From assembly GCF_003473485.1 (NCBI RefSeq), contig NC_053048.1, positions 28,020,755 to 28,084,754 of the forward strand: a stretch of 64,000 nucleotides of DNA, in the 5' to 3' direction. The translations under genes and the position numbers were made by a program. Numbering within the stretch: position 1 is the stretch's first letter; each line of letters begins with the position of its first letter. The notes under the pieces are model-generated. The model ran no database searches. It was given only the letters and a program-made list of their open reading frames with translations, and was not told where the DNA came from. Source of the DNA: Medicago truncatula (lineage: Eukaryota > Streptophyta > Magnoliopsida > Fabales > Fabaceae). Of the stretch, positions 34,496 to 45,045 are shown in pieces.

Positions 34496-34848
34496 AATTT
34501 TTATAATTTAAGAGAAAAAATCTAACATATAAACATACAAGGTTAATGGTGTTTGATTATGAAAACTTACTTGTTATTGAAGTGTTGTTTGATTTGAACT
34601 TTGGATTTGGGTGATTTGAGAGAGATTTTTGAGATTTTAGATGAGAAATGAGGAAATGAGGTGTTCTACCTTGTTTAAAACAACACTTAGCGTGAGTTAA
34701 CTAACGCGGCGTTAGTTAACTTACGCAGCGTTAGTTAAGATGCATAGAGATTAACACTTGCGCTACTTAACTAGCGCAAGGGCATTTTAGGTATGGCTAC
34801 AGGGCGCGTGTGTTTTGTGCATGGGGAAGAGCAGAAATCGAGATTTTA

Positions 34849-36100
34849 ATATGTTCCACCAGTTCTACAACGAATAACCAACGTAATTGTGCAACTTTGT
34901 GAAAAACTGTTATTTGCCACAACACTTTAACTGGTAGAGGTTTGAAATTGATGGTTGATGAGATTGAAAAATAGAGGTTTATCAGTAGAATTAGCGACAA
35001 TATATATACTCATGAAACTCAAATTGTTTTATGTGTAAATTAAATCCCATTTGTAGTTTAGTCCCCAAGATGTTGCACTGAGTTGGACTACACATAGACT
35101 TCTTACATGTGTAATAACTAAAAAATTTCTCGATAAAAATATTAGGTGTTGTTCTTGTAAGGTAAACATTTTAAATTTAATGTTCTGTTAATTTTACTCA
35201 GCTATATGAAAATTTCATAATATATGTAAGTTTTATGGTTTAAACCCCATACATCTCATTTATACATCGTAAGAGGTGAATTTTTAGCTAATAAATTACT
35301 TGATAAAAAAAATATCATAATAAATTGCAAGAGATAAATGAGATGATTAGTTAGTAATTTCTTTTTTTAAAAATAATTGGTAATAATTTAATCATCTCAT
35401 TTATTATGGTGAATAGTCATACAACTTATCTTTGTGAGTTTAACTCATCAGTTGATAGGAATAATACATAATATATTTATGGTTTGGAGTTCAAACCTCG
35501 ACAACAACAGAAAGAAAATGTCACACAACTTTAGCGCAATTTAATGCATTTTACGAAAGAAAAAAAAAAGATGAAATAGAAATTTTAAATATTATGATAA
35601 ATTGTAAGTAGCACCGAGGAGTAGATAGAGACAAAGACATGTTGCCTACCTTTGAGGTAGACTATCCAAATCCATAATTCAAATAACAGGTGTAGGCGAT
35701 GTTAAAGTTTTCATGAGTGTGTACAATTCACAATCTCAACCATTAAAAAGATAGTGAACACTTGAGGACTCTAAAATTTTGTTTGATTATTTGATACATA
35801 TTTATCATCCAATTATTTAATATCATTTTTTGTATTTAATTGTTTTAAAATAATTTTTTTTTAAAAGGTATTGGTATCAAACAAAACTCCTAGTTACCAA
35901 ATAATTCTCCTAAAATGATTCAATCATTTTATAAAAAAAATAAAATAAAATCAATCATATATCCTAAAATAAACTTGAAAATAAATTTTATTCAAATGGA
36001 GAGCCAAATTTAATTTTATCCTAGAGAACTATATTCAAGGTCAAAGAAAGAAGACTAAAAAGATAATAAAAGTTGTGTGGTGGTGGTATTTGCCATGTGA
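34849..36100. other. Upstream region of the MIF-like gene
   Basis: AT-rich. A SINE-like unit lies at 35433-35515, and a more degraded one may lie at 35195-35330 (GTTTAAACCCCATACATCTC). The frame 34797-35000 (-) straddles the MULE edge and is not a gene. Confidence 0.5.
35433..35515 (+). mobile_element. tRNA-derived SINE fragment
   Basis: GTGAGTTTAACTCATCAGTT (A-box region) and GGAGTTCAAACCTCGACAAC (B-box region) match the head at 16728. Confidence 0.45.
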
Positions 36101-36139
36101 GTGAGATAAAAAAGAAGCAAAGAGTGAAGTGAAGTGAAG

Positions 36140-37276
36140 ATGCCTTGTCTCACCCTTTCAACAAACGTTAGCTTTGATGGTGTAGATATATCTTCCATAC
36201 TCTCTCAACTCAACTCTACAATTGCCAACATCTTGGGTTACCCCAAATCTGTATGAACACTTTTCCTTCTCTCTCTTAAGCCTCCCTATTTGCATGAATG
36301 TATGCATAAATTATTGATTAGTTTTATGGTCAAATTATGGCCTTGTGAAAATATGGATAAAAATTTCATATATAAAAAATTGGAAAGTTTGTGAATCAGT
36401 TTTATTTTTATAGACAAATGTTACTAGTAACCAAAGTGGTTAAAATAACTAAATTTAAAGATGAAATTTTTGAAAGAATCTGAGTTCAAATCTTGATTGA
36501 AACAATTTTTAGTTAGCTTTTGTTTACCTACCTCCCTCTTGAATTATAGATTATTATATAATACTCTCACTTAAGAATCGAAGAATCGGAGGGTTAAAAC
36601 AAAATCTCTAGTATATAAGTTATTTTTCCTTCAATTTGAACCTTAGCTATTTAAATCATTTGGCTACTTCGATTCATTTAACTTAAAATTATATTAACTT
36701 AGTTAATGAATATTTAACCCCATTTTTATCTCATTTTAAACTAATCCCGGGTTCAAATACAAGGGAGCATTATTATCACACTTATTATAACAATTTCAGA
36801 TTATATCTTTAAATGTTAATTTTTTAAAGCTGAAATAATGTTTTTTTAAGTGTGCTATTTCTTTGTTCTATACACGTGATATGAAGTCTATCTTCAATTT
36901 TCATTTATAGATATTAATTTGCAGTATGTGACGGTTTCATTAGAAGGATCAATACCAATATGTTTTGGTGAAACTGAGGAGCCAGCAGCATATGGTGAAT
37001 TTGTGGCTATTGGTATTCTCAATCCAGATTTGAACAAGAAACTAAGTGCTGAAATTGCCTTAGTTCTTCACACCATGTTGTTGGTGCCTAAGTCACGTTT
37101 CTACTTAAAATTCTATGACATTGAGGTTCCCAAATTTACAGTCTTGAATTGTTTCTAACTTTTAAACAATGCAACGCTCTCAACTTTATAGTATAAGAGA
37201 GCTTCATTTGTTTGTTAATGTGCAGGGCTATAATTGTGGACTGAATGGGGGTCTCATGGTGGTTGAAACCAAATGA
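36140..37276 (+). CDS. MIF/D-dopachrome tautomerase-like protein (MDL type)
   Basis: Three exons, 36140-36250, 36925-37125 and 37226-37276, all joined in phase 0 with GT-AG introns, give 120 residues. The start MPCLTLSTNVSFDGVD puts Pro at position 2, which becomes the N-terminal catalytic Pro of the MIF tautomerase fold once Met is removed. SILSQLNSTIANILGYPKS, SLEGSIPICFGETEEPAAYG, LNPDLNKKLSAEIA and VPKSRFYLKFYDIE follow the plant MDL pattern closely. Plant MDL proteins are about 112-125 residues, cytosolic or peroxisomal, and their tautomerase activity is weak or debated. The C-terminus (GYNCGLNGGLMVVETK) departs from the usual GWNG ending, so exon 3 could be mispredicted. The gene looks intact and unrelated to its neighbours. 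Confidence 0.85.
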
Positions 37277-37679
37277 TTCGGACAAACTTGTGGACAGATT
37301 GACTCGCTAAATTGAGTGCTTTACTTTTTCATGAGTTCATGATCATGGTGGTTGATCTTTTCCGAGTGTTTGGGAGAAATTTTGGAAACCTAAAGAGCAA
37401 TTTCCAACTTATTTTATTCATGTGAAACTTTTGCTTTTTGTCCACAAGCACTGCTCTGTTCAGTTCTTCATAATTTGATCCATATTGTGAGAGGAAACTT
37501 CAGTTGCTTGTATTTACACTCTCATTTTTCTAATACAAAAATTTATTTACTGAAGGATAATTTATTTGATAATTTCTCAATCCGCCCCCTATATTCTCAT
37601 ATGCCTTTCAAATACACTATCAGAAGGGTCCTCCCGTTTCGATAGCTAATGAGGAACAAACTGAGAAATTATTAATTAA
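37277..37679. other. 3' flank of the MIF-like gene
   Basis: Probable 3' UTR to about 37540 (TTTTTCTAATACAAAAATTT near its end). No other feature seen. Confidence 0.5.
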
Positions 37680-38065
37680 TTTTATGGGAAAATAAGTACG
37701 AAATATATCCAATAGGAAAAATCAGACTTCATACATTACAATAAACATACTTCTAAATCTAATCAACTTTCACTAGAAGAGAAAGTGATAGTTTAAGGAA
37801 TCGACATAACTCGAGTGTTTCAATCTTTTGACTATTGCAACAATTCTAAGGGTCAACAAATTTCACATCAGACTAATTTGCTCAGTGGATTAAGTATAAG
37901 AATGCCTTAATGGCCATCGAGTGTTGCTAAGGACTCGCTAAGAAGTCTTCAAGTTACTACTCTCCTCCTGAAATGTAAAGGTTGGTCAGGAAAGACTAAT
38001 GACAAGAATGTAATAAAACTTCATATTGATTATATAAGACGCAATATCTGCCTATTGTTTCCAAG
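37680..38065. repeat. Duplicated block, partner of 43845-44185
   Basis: GATTAAGTATAAGAATGCC, ATCGAGTGTTGCTAAGGACT and CTCCTCCTGAAATGTAAAGG occur in both blocks in the same order. It marks the left part of the duplication that also produced the two DUF247 copies. Confidence 0.75.
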
Positions 38066-38640
38066 GAGAGCCCAGAGGACCATCCGCATTGGATCCAGAG
38101 CAACCATACAAGTGAAAGATACACCACACTTTTACCCAAAACCTTAAGACAATGGGTTTATGGGTCTTCTGTGATCTACCTCCACTTTTCTAAGTAGTGT
38201 GGTACTTTTAACCCACAGTTACTACACAAAACAAAAATACATTTACAGAAGTGGAGTAATATGGAAAAATAGCATACTTTCATAGTGTATACAATGACAA
38301 TGCATATCCATAGGTCTTTGTTAAATAAACATCTAATTTGCAGCTTATAGCACAAGCACTTATCATGATAAGCACTTATCTCTAAGCTATTTCTATAATA
38401 AATATGTTTTGAACAAGTTGAAACACTTTAGGTCTTGGAGAACTTAAAAAAATAAGTTGAAATAGCTTTTGAACAAAACTGTCATAAGCCGCTTTCATAA
38501 GTTATCCCAATTAGTGTCACAAAACTTATGTCGTACAAATAAATTCAAATAAGTCAATCAACAAATACCCTAAATGGCTAAATCCAACTATAAATCACAA
38601 GGGCCATAGAATAATCAAAATCATAAGGTTAAAAAAAAAT
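38066..38640. other. Spacer, no gene seen
   Basis: Contains GGATCCAGAGCAACCATACA and a stretch around ACCTTAAGACAATGGGTTTA that looks like LTR-derived repeat, but ends are not visible. Confidence 0.3.
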
Positions 38641-38646
38641 CCTCAC

Positions 38647-38781
38647 TGTGTAATTTCCATCAAAACAAATATAAGTCCCTTCAATTGGCGGTGGAGGCTC
38701 CGGAGAATATTCAGAATCTTTCAAATAATGTTTGTAATGTCTATAATAAGGTGGTGGTGGTGGGTATGTTGCTGTTGCCAT
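38647..38781 (-). pseudogene. MED7 5' fragment (Mediator subunit 7)
   Basis: On the minus strand 45 codons begin MATATYPPPPPYYRHYKHY and continue SPEPPPPIEGTYICFDGNYT, the highly conserved N-terminus of plant Mediator subunit 7. The family is about 168 residues; here homology stops at GNYT and runs into GTGAGG and a stop-rich AT stretch. None of the rest (such as the VLPSLEEQG part) is seen on the minus strand down to 37.5 kb. An upstream GT at 38897 and an AG near 38816 suggest the original 5' UTR intron is included, so this looks like a genomic rather than cDNA-derived piece. If GTGAGG is a real splice donor, a distant exon is possible but not visible. Confidence 0.75.
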
Positions 38782-38799
38782 AGCAAAAATCTTATAGCA

Positions 38800-39023
38800 A
38801 TTTTAATTTCAAAAGCTGCATCATTCAATAGAAACATAAAAAAATTAAGATATCCGTCTATAGATTTAATTTGATCAAAAAATAACGTCCATTGTACCTG
38901 AGCGCAAAGAACATGTTTGGAAGGCTACGCAATATGAAACCCAATTTTTTAACACCATTACGAGTAAAATAGACAACAAACTAATATATAACAATAAATA
39001 AATAAATATATAACCATATATCC

Positions 39024-39064
<41 letters not shown>

Positions 39065-39869
39065 TGTATAAATAGATTCTTTATATCTAATCCTAGCTAA
39101 CCTGAAAACCTTACTTCAAAAACCCTAATCCTTAAAATCTGGCGCCATCAAATTCAAATTTGAATATTAAATTTCTCTCTCATGCCACAACCTACTAACC
39201 TGCATCCAAAAAGCAATGCATTTATTGTAATATGTTTTCAAAAAAATATGTTGCATAGATCAATGGAAAAAATATGTTAAAACAGTGCAGAACAGTGCTC
39301 AATGTGCAAGGTATATTTTTAATGAAACATCATTTTCGTATGTGCTTTTCTCATACCTTTCTTCTATTCCATCGCTCATTCTTTTTTTTTTTTTACAATC
39401 CATAGCTCATTCCTTCTTCTTTTCTTGCAAGAGTTTTATGAATGAAAATAAGATCTCATCTCTATGCTCACTCACAACACTGAACCAATTTTTTTCATTT
39501 TCCTCTCTTTCATTTCCCAATGGTCTACTTCCTCTGATAATTTCGGCAACGTTGTATTGTTCTATGGCTATCCCTGTAACCTCTGATGTCTAAATCAAAC
39601 CAATCAATACCAGAAACCACCATGAGAATAGTGAGACTGAGCGCAAGAATTATCAGATTGAGATGAGGACCTGAGCGGTTGAAGAAAAGTAACAAGACCT
39701 CTATCATTTTACAATTGCCCTTACTCTGTCAAATTATATAACACACAAATACTTAGAGAAATTCTTACAACTTTCAATCTTAGAATTTTTTAAGGATTCT
39801 AAAGTCATTTGCACTTTAACTTTCTTACACCTATGGTTGAATATCAAATGTAAACACAATCTTATTTAT
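38800..39869. other. Upstream of MED7 fragment, AT repeat
   Basis: A TA dinucleotide run lies at about 39031-39062. Bases about 39060-39140 contain AAAACCCTAATCC and TCTGGCGCCATC and may be the 5' UTR region of the MED7 source gene. The frame 39285-39593 is low-complexity and not recognised. Confidence 0.4.
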
Positions 39870-40680
39870 TTGTTTAACTCTGATTGCAGAAGTCTTTTAC
39901 TTGTGTGTTTGAGCAAATGGTGTATCTTACTTGTGTGTTTGAGCAAATTGTAATCTATTGAGATTATAGTGCAAGGGGACTTGACTTACCTGATCAGTTT
40001 GTTAGAGGAATCAGGAAAATCGCTTGTGTCGACTCTCTCTCTCTCTCTCTCTCTCCCTCCCTCTCCCTCCCTCCCCCCCCCCTCCCTCCCCCCTCCCCCC
40101 CTCCCTCCCTCCCTTTGTGTGTGTGTGTTCAGACCTTGATAAGAACTATGCTTCTAATAGATTATGAACTGTTTTTGATAAACACTCGTAAAAGTTTTTG
40201 AAAAAGCCACACAATCCAACACCATCTTCTTGTGTTTTTCTCACCTTCAATTGACATCAGATGGCATGGTCTGTTGCTTTACACTTAATTGTGTGACAAA
40301 TAAAAGATCATGAGAAAAAAAATCATGTCTACTTCTGGTACAACTTCAGGTACTAATAATCATGTTGTTAGTCATGATTACTGTAACAAAAATTCCCCTG
40401 ATGAAAACAATTACTCTGCTAAACCTCCATCCTTTAATGGAGGTTCTGCATAATTTTCTTGATGGAAAAACAAAATATACATTCATATGATTGGTGTTGA
40501 TGATAAGTTATGGAACATCATTGAAGATTGTGTCCGTTTTCAAGTGAACTCTGAGGGTATGATTCTTGGTAGAAAGAGCTTAATTGATGCTCAGAAAAAG
40601 ATTTATAGAAAGCATCATAAACTTCGTGGTATTTTGGTTGAAGTTCTTCCTCACTTAAGAGTACATTACAATTGTTGATT
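39870..40680 (+). mobile_element. Copia LTR end, PBS and gag fragment (fossil)
   Basis: The U5-like stretch (ACTTGTGTGTTTGAGCAAAT, CAAGGGGACTTGACTTACC) leads to a degraded tRNA-Met binding site and then a gag-like start (MSTSGTTSGTNN). A later gag piece reads MIGVDDKLWNIIEDCV. Broken, with only the 5' part of a Copia element present. Related pieces are at 44745-45045 and 53640-53940. Confidence 0.6.
40033..40116 (+). repeat. 84-nt pure pyrimidine tract plus GT run
   Basis: CT repeats grade into CCCT and poly-C blocks without a purine for 84 nt, followed by about six GT units. It sits inside the LTR-derived stretch. Confidence 0.85.
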
Positions 40681-41928
40681 GATCTACTGCTAAAAGATAA
40701 CCATGTTTATCTTTGAATTTGATTTTTGTTATTTCAATTATACCCTAACAATAAAGATATCTATATAAATGTTATATTTTTTGTGTTATTAAAAAAAAAG
40801 AAGTTTTTATTAAATTTGTGATAATGTTGGTAAAAGATAAACATATTTTATTACTATTTACATATAATTTTAATCAAATTTTAAATTTCAAAAAAAAATT
40901 CTTCATAATTTACACGTGTTAGCACAGTAAAAAAGATTGACACATTGAATGTCTATCTGAATGCTAATATAGAGTAAAAACAATATTTTGAACAAGAAAT
41001 TTTGTTGGATATTGTAATGTTCCTACCGGACCAAGATCCAATAGAGTAAACCCAGACTATCCATGCCGAGTATCTATATATATGGTGTGTCTCATCAAAA
41101 TCAAAAAAATTATATTGACTTTAGTGTTGGAGTGTCTTAATGTATATTTATAGGTACACCCATCACATTGGTGAATGATTTGCTCCAACAACAATAAAAA
41201 CTCAAGTTGAAATTTCATAATTTTCTAGTAACTTAATTTAGTCTGACTTAAATTTGATGTGTTGAGTTAAAGTGATGACATGCCAGTTATCAATGCCGAC
41301 TTAAAAATCAAATTAGCCAAAATTGAGTTAAAATGTCAGTATTTGACATGTTTTTGGTGTATATTACTTTATTTATAATATTTAGTAATAATTATTCCAA
41401 TTAGTAATTAGTTAAATTAATTTTTTTTTTTATGTTTCTTCTAAATAATAATAAGATTAACTATAATATAGCAATAATTTAATATAAAAAAATCATGCAC
41501 ATGTAAGATATTTATTATTTATAAACTTACATAATTTGTCACTGATGATAAAAAAAGAAGGGACTCCTTGACAAAAAAACCAAGCAAGATGTATAAAAAG
41601 AAAAATAATCCAAGCAAGAAATAAAAGGAGAAGCCGCATGGTACACATAGTTAAATTGTAGAACAGTGAAAGCAAAGATACTATTTCCATGAATTTTACT
41701 TTTCTTGTCCATCGAGTAAATTTGTTCTGAGGACAAGTTACTTTAGTAAAAAAGAGGACAGGTATAAAAAATCTATTAAAGTGAAGTGTGAGATTTTTTT
41801 AAAGGTTACTTATCTTGTTCATTAGGTAAAGGTTTGAGAGCATGAAAATCTAAAGCACTACACTGAGCCTATATTTTCGTTAAGTTTGAAAGATCAATAT
41901 ATCCCTCAACCATTATATTGAATGAATG
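40681..41928. other. Duplicated upstream region of DUF247 copy 1
   Basis: Bases 40980-41260 match 45060-45690, and 41600-41928 match 46620-47023 and 59003-59364. Conserved items are GGAGAAGCCGCATGG, CAGTGAAAGCAAAGATACTA, TTCTGAGGACAAGTTACTTT and TCATTAGGTAAAGGTTTGAG. The last 300 bp is the shared DUF247 promoter/leader. Confidence 0.7.
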
Positions 41929-43290
41929 ATGGCATCCCAAACTACCCTTGAAAGAGAAGTTGTGGAGCTACAAAGGTACATAGATACAAACACTACTAAA
42001 AAAACTAAATTTAGTGAGGGAAAACGTAAAATCCCTCTCTAATTCCATCACTAAATTTTGCGCCCAAGGAATTTGTGAGGAATTTCATTTTTTCCGTCAC
42101 TAATTTCCCTCGCTATTTTGCTTTTTCTAGTAGTGAAATCCAACACCCGAAAGTTCACGACCAAAGATACAAAGGGTGGCAGAGTATGTCGGATTCGGAA
42201 ATAGAAATTTTTTTGCCAAGCATTACTCACCCAAGTTGGTGTCAATAGGTCCTATCCATCATGGCAATACAAATCTGAAGTTAGGAGAGAAGTACAAGCT
42301 TATGTGGGCAGCAAAATACATCAAAAACACCAGAAAAGTTCAGAAGGATATGCACAACAAGATTGCTGATAATATTGATGAACTGAAGGGTCATTTTAGT
42401 GACGATGTTTTAACTTTAACCGGAAAGTCTCTTGAAGGCTTTGGTAGCATTAAAGAAAAGCTGTCGTGGATGTTGTTCGTGGATGGATGTTCTTTGCTGC
42501 ATATCATGGATACAGCCAAGCTTCATGAACCAGGGCAGATGAATATTAAGCTTGATCAACGGAATCTTGTGATGATTGATGTGGTTTTGTTGGAGAATCA
42601 ACTGCCTTATGAAGTACTCAAGCTATTGTGGAAAGATAACAACGAGAATGAATTGATAATGACCATGAAAAATTTCCTCGGCTGTCATCTTTGGGCCACA
42701 CCAGATAATAAGAGGAACCAGAGGTGGCGACGCAATCAAGAGACTAGCAATATGGTTCCAGACAGAAAAGGAAAAGAACAACATAGTGTATTAATAATGA
42801 ATGAATCAGAGACACCCACGCATCTTCTTGATATTACGCATCTTCTTGATCTTTATCGTAATATCATCCTCGGTACTTCTAAACCCAAGGTAGAATAGAA
42901 ATTAGAGAAAATGTAAAATTTGTTACAAAATTTTTTATTTTAAAAATAGAAACAGATTTTGCCTTTTTCTGTTTCTAAATTTGCTACGCGTTATTATAAT
43001 TACAAAGATAAAATAACACTAGTTTTAAAATATTTTTATTTGCAAAATGTAATATTTATTATTGTAAGAGGAAATAAATTTTGAAATTTTATTGTTATGA
43101 TCCAATCTATTTCCGATTAAATTATAGATTAAAAGCAATAAAGCTAACAAAGAGATATGGAGTATGAAGAGTTTAGATGAAAACGTCAAGATGACGACAT
43201 ACAGGAACATACAAAATCTAAGAACTGGAGGAATAAGACTTGGATCAAGCAAGACACGAAGTCCAAGAGACACGAAGCAAGACACGAAGT
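41929..43290 (+). pseudogene. DUF247 copy 1, disrupted by a MITE
   Basis: An ATG at 41929 starts MASQTTLEREVVELQRYIDT, as in copy 2, but at 41991 a 145-bp CACTA MITE plus a 3-bp duplication breaks the frame. After it the frame resumes to 42889. It contains SIGPIHHGNTNLKLGEKYK, MLFVDGCSLLHIM and LLENQLPYEVLKLLWK, the hallmark DUF247 (UPF0481) motifs. A GT donor at 42890 follows THLLDLYRN-type sequence, as in copy 2. The second exon is only a relic at about 43140-43290 (ACATACAGGAACATACAAAA) with the membrane-anchor part missing. Without the insert the first exon reads open. DUF247 proteins are plant-specific, usually 400-500 residues, with a C-terminal membrane segment; in grasses some control self-incompatibility. 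This copy is likely dead. Confidence 0.8.
41991..42135. mobile_element. CACTA MITE in DUF247 copy 1 exon
   Basis: CACTACTAAAAAAACTAAAT at the left and TTGCTTTTTCTAGTAGTG at the right are inverted CACTA termini. AAA at 41988-41990 and 42136-42138 is the 3-bp target duplication. No ORF. Confidence 0.85.
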
Positions 43291-43844
43291 CCAAGTCATC
43301 GACATCGCAGTAAATGAATAAGACAAGTATTCATGGAAATGGCAACACACGAAGTATTGGTTCCAAATTATCCTGACAACAACAACAACCATTTAAGATA
43401 ATTTTTGTGATAACTTCCTTTTTCTCTTTTTTTATTAGTAAAAAACAATAAAAGAGTGGCAGCCATGAAAAAACTCGCACATCTTAAAGGAGGAAGAAAA
43501 CATCTTAAAGAAGGGGGAAATGGAGTTGAAGGCAATGGAGGTCATCGTGTTAGACACGTCCATGATGAATGAGAGTCGACGTTAAGTTCATGAAAAATAT
43601 TGTAATAAGCTCAAAGAAAAGTAGGGTTTTAGTTAAGACAAGATGTTGAAGTATTATTAAAATTTAATTATATGTAGTATGAATTTATAAGATACATTAT
43701 TCAACTAGCTGTTATTCAACTAATTGTTAGTCAAACTAGCCGTTATTCAAATTAGTCGTCAGTAAGATACATTATTCTTAATCATTTTTAAGTCCGGAAA
43801 ATAAGAAGAAGAAAAATGACAAGTTAACAGATATTTCCTCCCAT
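43291..43844. other. 3' flank of DUF247 copy 1
   Basis: Bases 43291-43350 (CATCGACATCGCAGTAAATG) match 50627-50720 downstream of copy 2, showing that about 550 bp of the second exon and 3' region were lost. Bases 43680-43780 hold short repeats of TTATTCAACTAG type. Confidence 0.55.
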
Positions 43845-44185
43845 AATTCAAAGAATAATCAGACTTCATACATTGTAATAAACATACTTCTAAATCCAAT
43901 CAACTTTTCACTAAAAAAGAAAGTGATAGTTTAAGAATCCGCATAACTAAGTGTTTCAATCTTTTGACCATTGCAACAAATCTAGGGTCAATGAATTTCA
44001 GATTAGACTAATTTGCTCCGCGGATTAAGTATAAGAATGCCCTAATCGTCATCGAGTGTTGCTAAGGACTCGTTAAGAAGTCTTCGAGCTACTTCTCTCC
44101 TCCTGAAATGTAAAGGTAGGTAAGGAAAGACTAATGACGAGAATGTACAAGCATTATATAAAAGACGCAGTATCTGCCTATTGTT
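43845..44185. repeat. Duplicated block, partner of 37680-38065
   Basis: Same landmarks as the partner block, left of DUF247 copy 2. The copies differ at many scattered positions. Confidence 0.75.
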
Positions 44186-44744
44186 TCCAAAGCAAAACTA
44201 GAAAAACAGGGGAGAGAAAGGTTGCATCAGTCAACAAAAGTGCACCAACTATAAAATCTTACAAATTAGACCAATCAAGTTTCAAATGAAGGTTGTCAAG
44301 CTGGGAGGATTCTCTCACAAATGAAGGTTATTTGAAGGTGACATGTGTGTTGTAAAAGGAAATCAGTCTAAATAAAGCAGAAAATTATAAATTTTAATGA
44401 CATGCTTCTGTTTCAGTAACTTCTACTCTTACCTTAGTACACCCCGAAAGAATGAACTAGTTTAAGGATTCTGTAATCCATGAATGCCTCGTTTGGATTA
44501 GCTTCCATTTTATAGAAGTTTCTCAATTAAAATAAGTCAGCGGTTCTTGACTTACAGAAAAGTGCTTATATGCTTATAGACACATACAAAGAAGTAAAAT
44601 AAGAGAGCTTCTAAAAAAAAAATTAGATGCAGAAACTAATTTCGAATTATACGGAATGTTGTGGTTTAAAAAACTCAGGCATCATAAGATTCTTTTCATA
44701 GCTCTTTTCCCATAAGAGCTTCATGAGAATTCTATCTAAACCTG
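44186..44744. other. Spacer, no gene seen
   Basis: No counterpart between the blocks of copy 1 was recognised, and no frame of interest. Confidence 0.4.
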
Positions 44745-45045
44745 GTTCTATATCAGACTCTAATAAGAACTCTGCTTCTGAACTGTTTTTGATAAACACT
44801 TAGAAAAGTTTTAGAAAAAATCAACACAATCCAACATAAACTTCTTGTATTTTTCTCATCTTTAATTAACATCAGAGGACATGGTCTGTTGCTTTACACT
44901 TAACCGTGTGAGAAAAACAATCATGTCTACTTCTGGTACAACTTCAGGTACTAATAATTATGTTGTTAGTCATGATTAAAATAACGCAAATTCCCCTGAT
45001 AAAAACAATTACTCTACTAAACCTCCATTCTTTAATGGTAAATGT
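44745..45045 (+). mobile_element. Copia LTR/gag fragment, duplicate of 40130-40440 (fossil)
   Basis: AACTGTTTTTGATAAACACT, GGACATGGTCTGTTGCTTTA and CATGTCTACTTCTGGTACAA match the copy at 39870-40680, so this fossil was duplicated together with the DUF247 block. Confidence 0.6.

Larger units (their letters stand above)
31993..34839. mobile_element. Mutator-like element (MULE) with 9-bp target duplication
   Basis: GAGATTTTA stands exactly at both sides (31984-31992 and 34840-34848), the 9-bp duplication typical of Mutator elements. The termini GATTTCTGCTCTTCGCCC and its inverted partner begin imperfect inverted repeats of about 170 bp. These include ATGCCCTTG(C/T)GCTAGTTAAG and subrepeats of GTTAGTTAAC type. 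The interior holds a TATA region (CCCCTATAAATACACC at about 32243), a tandem repeat, two long hairpins and a decayed minus-strand ORF. No full MURA transposase is present, so it is non-autonomous or degraded. Confidence 0.8.

Noticed and set aside
36919-37158. Separate 79-residue ORF
   Set aside because: It is exon 2 of the MIF-like gene with intron sequence at both ends and a TTG in place of a start.
43025-43392. Minus-strand frames over the DUF247 copy 1 relic
   Set aside because: Antisense of the decayed second exon, which aligns in sense with exon 2 of copy 2.
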